64,000 nt of DNA from Methyloversatilis discipulorum (GTDB lineage Bacteria; Pseudomonadota; Gammaproteobacteria; Burkholderiales; Rhodocyclaceae): positions 1-64,000 of the forward strand of contig NZ_JADMJL010000008.1 of NCBI RefSeq assembly GCF_018780585.1. Direction: 5' to 3'. Positions within the stretch are counted from its first letter, which is position 1. Every line of letters starts with the position of its first letter. This document shows positions 62,299 to 64,000 of the stretch, piece after piece. The translations under genes and the position numbers were made by a program. Under the pieces are notes generated by a model. That model searched no databases and was not told the origin of the DNA. It was given only the letters and a program-made list of their open reading frames with translations.

Positions 62299-62987
62299 AC
62301 AACCGACAGACCCGCATCCTTCTGGTCGACGACCACGCGGTCGTGCGCACCGGTTACCGCGCGCTGCTGGAGATGAACGAGGCGCTGCTGGTGGCGGCCG
62401 AAGCCGGTACCGCCGACGAGGCCTACGCGGCCTACCGCAAGCACGCGCCGGACGTGGTGGTGATGGACATCATGCTGCCCGGCTCCAGCGGCATCGAAGC
62501 CACGCGGCGCATCGTTGCCTTCGACGAACAGGCCAAGGTGCTCATGTTCACGATGTGTTCGCACCCGACCGTGGTGCAGCAGGCGCTCGACGCCGGCGCG
62601 CTCGGCGTGCTGACCAAGGACAGTCCCGCCGAGCAGCTGGTCGACGCGGTGCAGTCGGTGGCGCGCGGCAAGCGCGTGCTGAGCCGGCAGGTGGCGGAAA
62701 GCGTGGCCTTCTCGCACTACCTGCCGGAATCCAAGCTGTTCGGTTACCTGACGCCGCGTGAATTCGAAATGTGCCGCCTTCTGGTGTCCGGCCATTCGAT
62801 CGACGCCATCGCCGAACAGCTCAACCTGAGCCCGAAGACGGTGGCCAACAAGCTCAGCACCGCGCGGCGCAAGCTCGACGTCAGTTCCGACATCGAGCTG
62901 GTGAAGCTCGCCTCCGAGGTTGGTCTGGTGCCCTGGGTGACCGAGCGCCGGCTGGGCCTGACCGACGCGCCGCCGACGTCGCGCTAG
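62295..62987 (+). CDS. Response regulator, LuxR/NarL type (mxaB-like)
   Basis: The 230-residue regulator has a receiver domain with Asp12-Asp13, phosphorylated Asp58 (VVMDIMLPG) and Lys in VLTKDSP, and a LuxR-type helix-turn-helix (LTPREFEMCRLLVSGHSIDA). It pairs with the upstream kinase and is the likely mxa activator, resembling MxaB. The stop codon lies within the stem of a terminator. Confidence 0.92.
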   Translation: MNNRQTRILLVDDHAVVRTGYRALLEMNEALLVAAEAGTADEAYAAYRKHAPDVVVMDIMLPGSSGIEATRRIVAFDEQAKVLMFTMCSHPTVVQQALDAGALGVLTKDSPAEQLVDAVQSVARGKRVLSRQVAESVAFSHYLPESKLFGYLTPREFEMCRLLVSGHSIDAIAEQLNLSPKTVANKLSTARRKLDVSSDIELVKLASEVGLVPWVTERRLGLTDAPPTSR

Positions 62988-63042
62988 GGTCTGTTGCCAC
63001 TGATTCGCGCGCGGCCCGCGATTCAATAGCAACAGACCCTAG
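62984..63042. terminator. Bidirectional terminator holding both stop codons
   Basis: CTAGGGTCTGTTGC (62984-62997) is perfectly inverted at 63029-63042. The stop codons of the regulator gene and of the convergent GTPase gene lie inside the two arms. An inner imperfect GCGCG stem extends the structure. Confidence 0.65.
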
Positions 63043-64000
63043 GTGCCGTGCTCCGGCTCTTCGTCGGCGGCAAGCGCCCACGGGTCGAAGGGATCCGGCA
63101 GCGTGCGCCAGACGGCCGAGCCGGCGGCCATTTCGGCATCGGTCAGCAGACAGGCGTCGAGTTGCTGGCGTATCCACGTCTCGTCCATGTCCATGCCGAT
63201 GAACACAAGTTCCTGGCGACGGTCGCCGAAGGGCGCCAGCCAGCGCGCCTCGATCTGCTTCAGGTAGTCGTGGTCGGCCGGCCAGTCGGCGCGGTCCACC
63301 GCCGCCCACCACAGGCCGGCCGGGCGGTTGCGACAGATGCCGCCGGCCTGCGCCCATTCGCCGGCGAAATCCATGCGGCTGGCCAGCCAGAAGAAGCCCT
63401 TGCTGCGGATGACGCCCGGCCATTCGTCGTGGATCAGGTTCCAGAAGCGCTGCGGATGGAAGGGGCGGCGCGCGCTCCATGAAAAGCTGCGGATGCCATA
63501 GGTGTCGGATTCCGGCACGTGGGTGCCGCGCATTTCCTGCAGCCAGCCCGGCGCTTCGGCGGCGGCGTCGAAGTCGAAGCGACCGGTGTCGAGGATGCGG
63601 TCCAGCGGCACGCGCCCTTCGGTCGATTCGACCACGTCGGCGCGCGGGTTCAGTGCGCGCAGTATCGCGTGCAGGCGGCTGCGTTCGTCGGCGCTGACCA
63701 GGTCGCACTTGTTCAGCACGATCACGTCGGCGAACTCGATCTGGTCGACCAGCAGGTCGACCACCGTGCGCGCGTCCTCGTCGCCGAGCGATTCGCCGCG
63801 CTCGGCGATCATGTCCTGGCTCGAGTAGTCGCGCAGGAAGTTGTACGCATCGACCACGGTCACCATGGTGTCCAGCCGCGACACCGATGACAGGCTGCTG
63901 CCATCCTCGTCTTCGAAAGTGAAGGTTTCGGCTACCGGCAGCGGTTCGGAAATGCCGGTCGATTCGATCAGCAGATAGTCGAAGCGGCCTTCGCGCGCCA
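63039..64000 (-). CDS. COG0523/CobW-type GTPase (5' end beyond window)
   Basis: At least 320 residues are visible, reading leftward, and the N-terminus (with the Walker A motif) lies past the window edge. ESTGISEP, the VVD of VTVVDAYNF and the NKCD GTP-specificity motif (VLNKCDLV) are present, with a C-terminal CobW_C region (FIGMDMDETWIRQQ). Family members are metal (often zinc) chaperone GTPases. The typical CxCC motif would be in the missing part. Confidence 0.9.
   Translation of the reverse strand, partial: AREGRFDYLLIESTGISEPLPVAETFTFEDEDGSSLSSVSRLDTMVTVVDAYNFLRDYSSQDMIAERGESLGDEDARTVVDLLVDQIEFADVIVLNKCDLVSADERSRLHAILRALNPRADVVESTEGRVPLDRILDTGRFDFDAAAEAPGWLQEMRGTHVPESDTYGIRSFSWSARRPFHPQRFWNLIHDEWPGVIRSKGFFWLASRMDFAGEWAQAGGICRNRPAGLWWAAVDRADWPADHDYLKQIEARWLAPFGDRRQELVFIGMDMDETWIRQQLDACLLTDAEMAAGSAVWRTLPDPFDPWALAADEEPEHGT

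Overview
The window is GC-rich chromosome from a methylotrophic proteobacterium, most likely a betaproteobacterium close to Methyloversatilis (an inference from gene content, base composition and REP-type repeats; no 16S gene is present). Its signature is methanol and C1 metabolism. There is an unbroken mxa (methanol dehydrogenase) cluster with a divergent two-component regulator, an NAD(P)-dependent methylene-tetrahydromethanopterin dehydrogenase, and a formaldehyde-activating-enzyme paralogue.

Layout: 1-4.9 kb holds a divergent lysR / doxX-pirin pair, a tetR-hydrolase pair and the fae paralogue. 4.9-11.1 kb (minus strand) is a complete rsx/rnfABCDGE-nth operon, with rsxA transcribed first. 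11.3-18.4 kb has a MASE3-PAS-GGDEF-EAL protein, then a TonB siderophore receptor divergent from a PepSY-type inner-membrane reductase. 18.5-30.9 kb is housekeeping: fumC, a DinG-like helicase, a TPR protein, a carboxylesterase, a YigZ protein, several small unknown proteins and serS.

31.0-43.2 kb is a 12.1-kb element integrated into the 3' end of tRNA-Ser(CGA). An exact 18-bp repeat bounds it, and a tyrosine integrase lies at the right end. It carries a KilA-N protein, a RepA-like ATPase, RNase HI, podovirus-like internal virion (DNA-ejection) proteins, a serine recombinase and two lower-GC cargo genes: a SIR2-domain protein and a HEPN plus zinc-ribbon protein. I see no capsid, portal, terminase or tail genes. 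It is either a remnant or a satellite-like element that keeps ejection proteins and carries likely anti-phage cargo. This is the most unusual part of the window.

43.2-49.2 kb has hemerythrin, a PAS-GGDEF protein, mtdB and a PpiC-type isomerase followed by two small unknown genes. 49.2-60.6 kb (minus strand) is mxaFJGIRSACKLD followed by a SoxYZ-like carrier and a trypsin-like protease. Most genes from mxaR onward overlap by one to four bases. Strong hairpins follow mxaF and mxaI and probably set the abundance of the catalytic subunits relative to the maturation proteins. 60.9-63.0 kb has a divergent NarL-type kinase and regulator, which may control mxa. A COG0523 GTPase gene runs off the right edge.

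Dispersed REP-like palindromes in inverted pairs (REPIN-like) occur at about 0.03-0.3, 6.4 and 22.8-23.1 kb.
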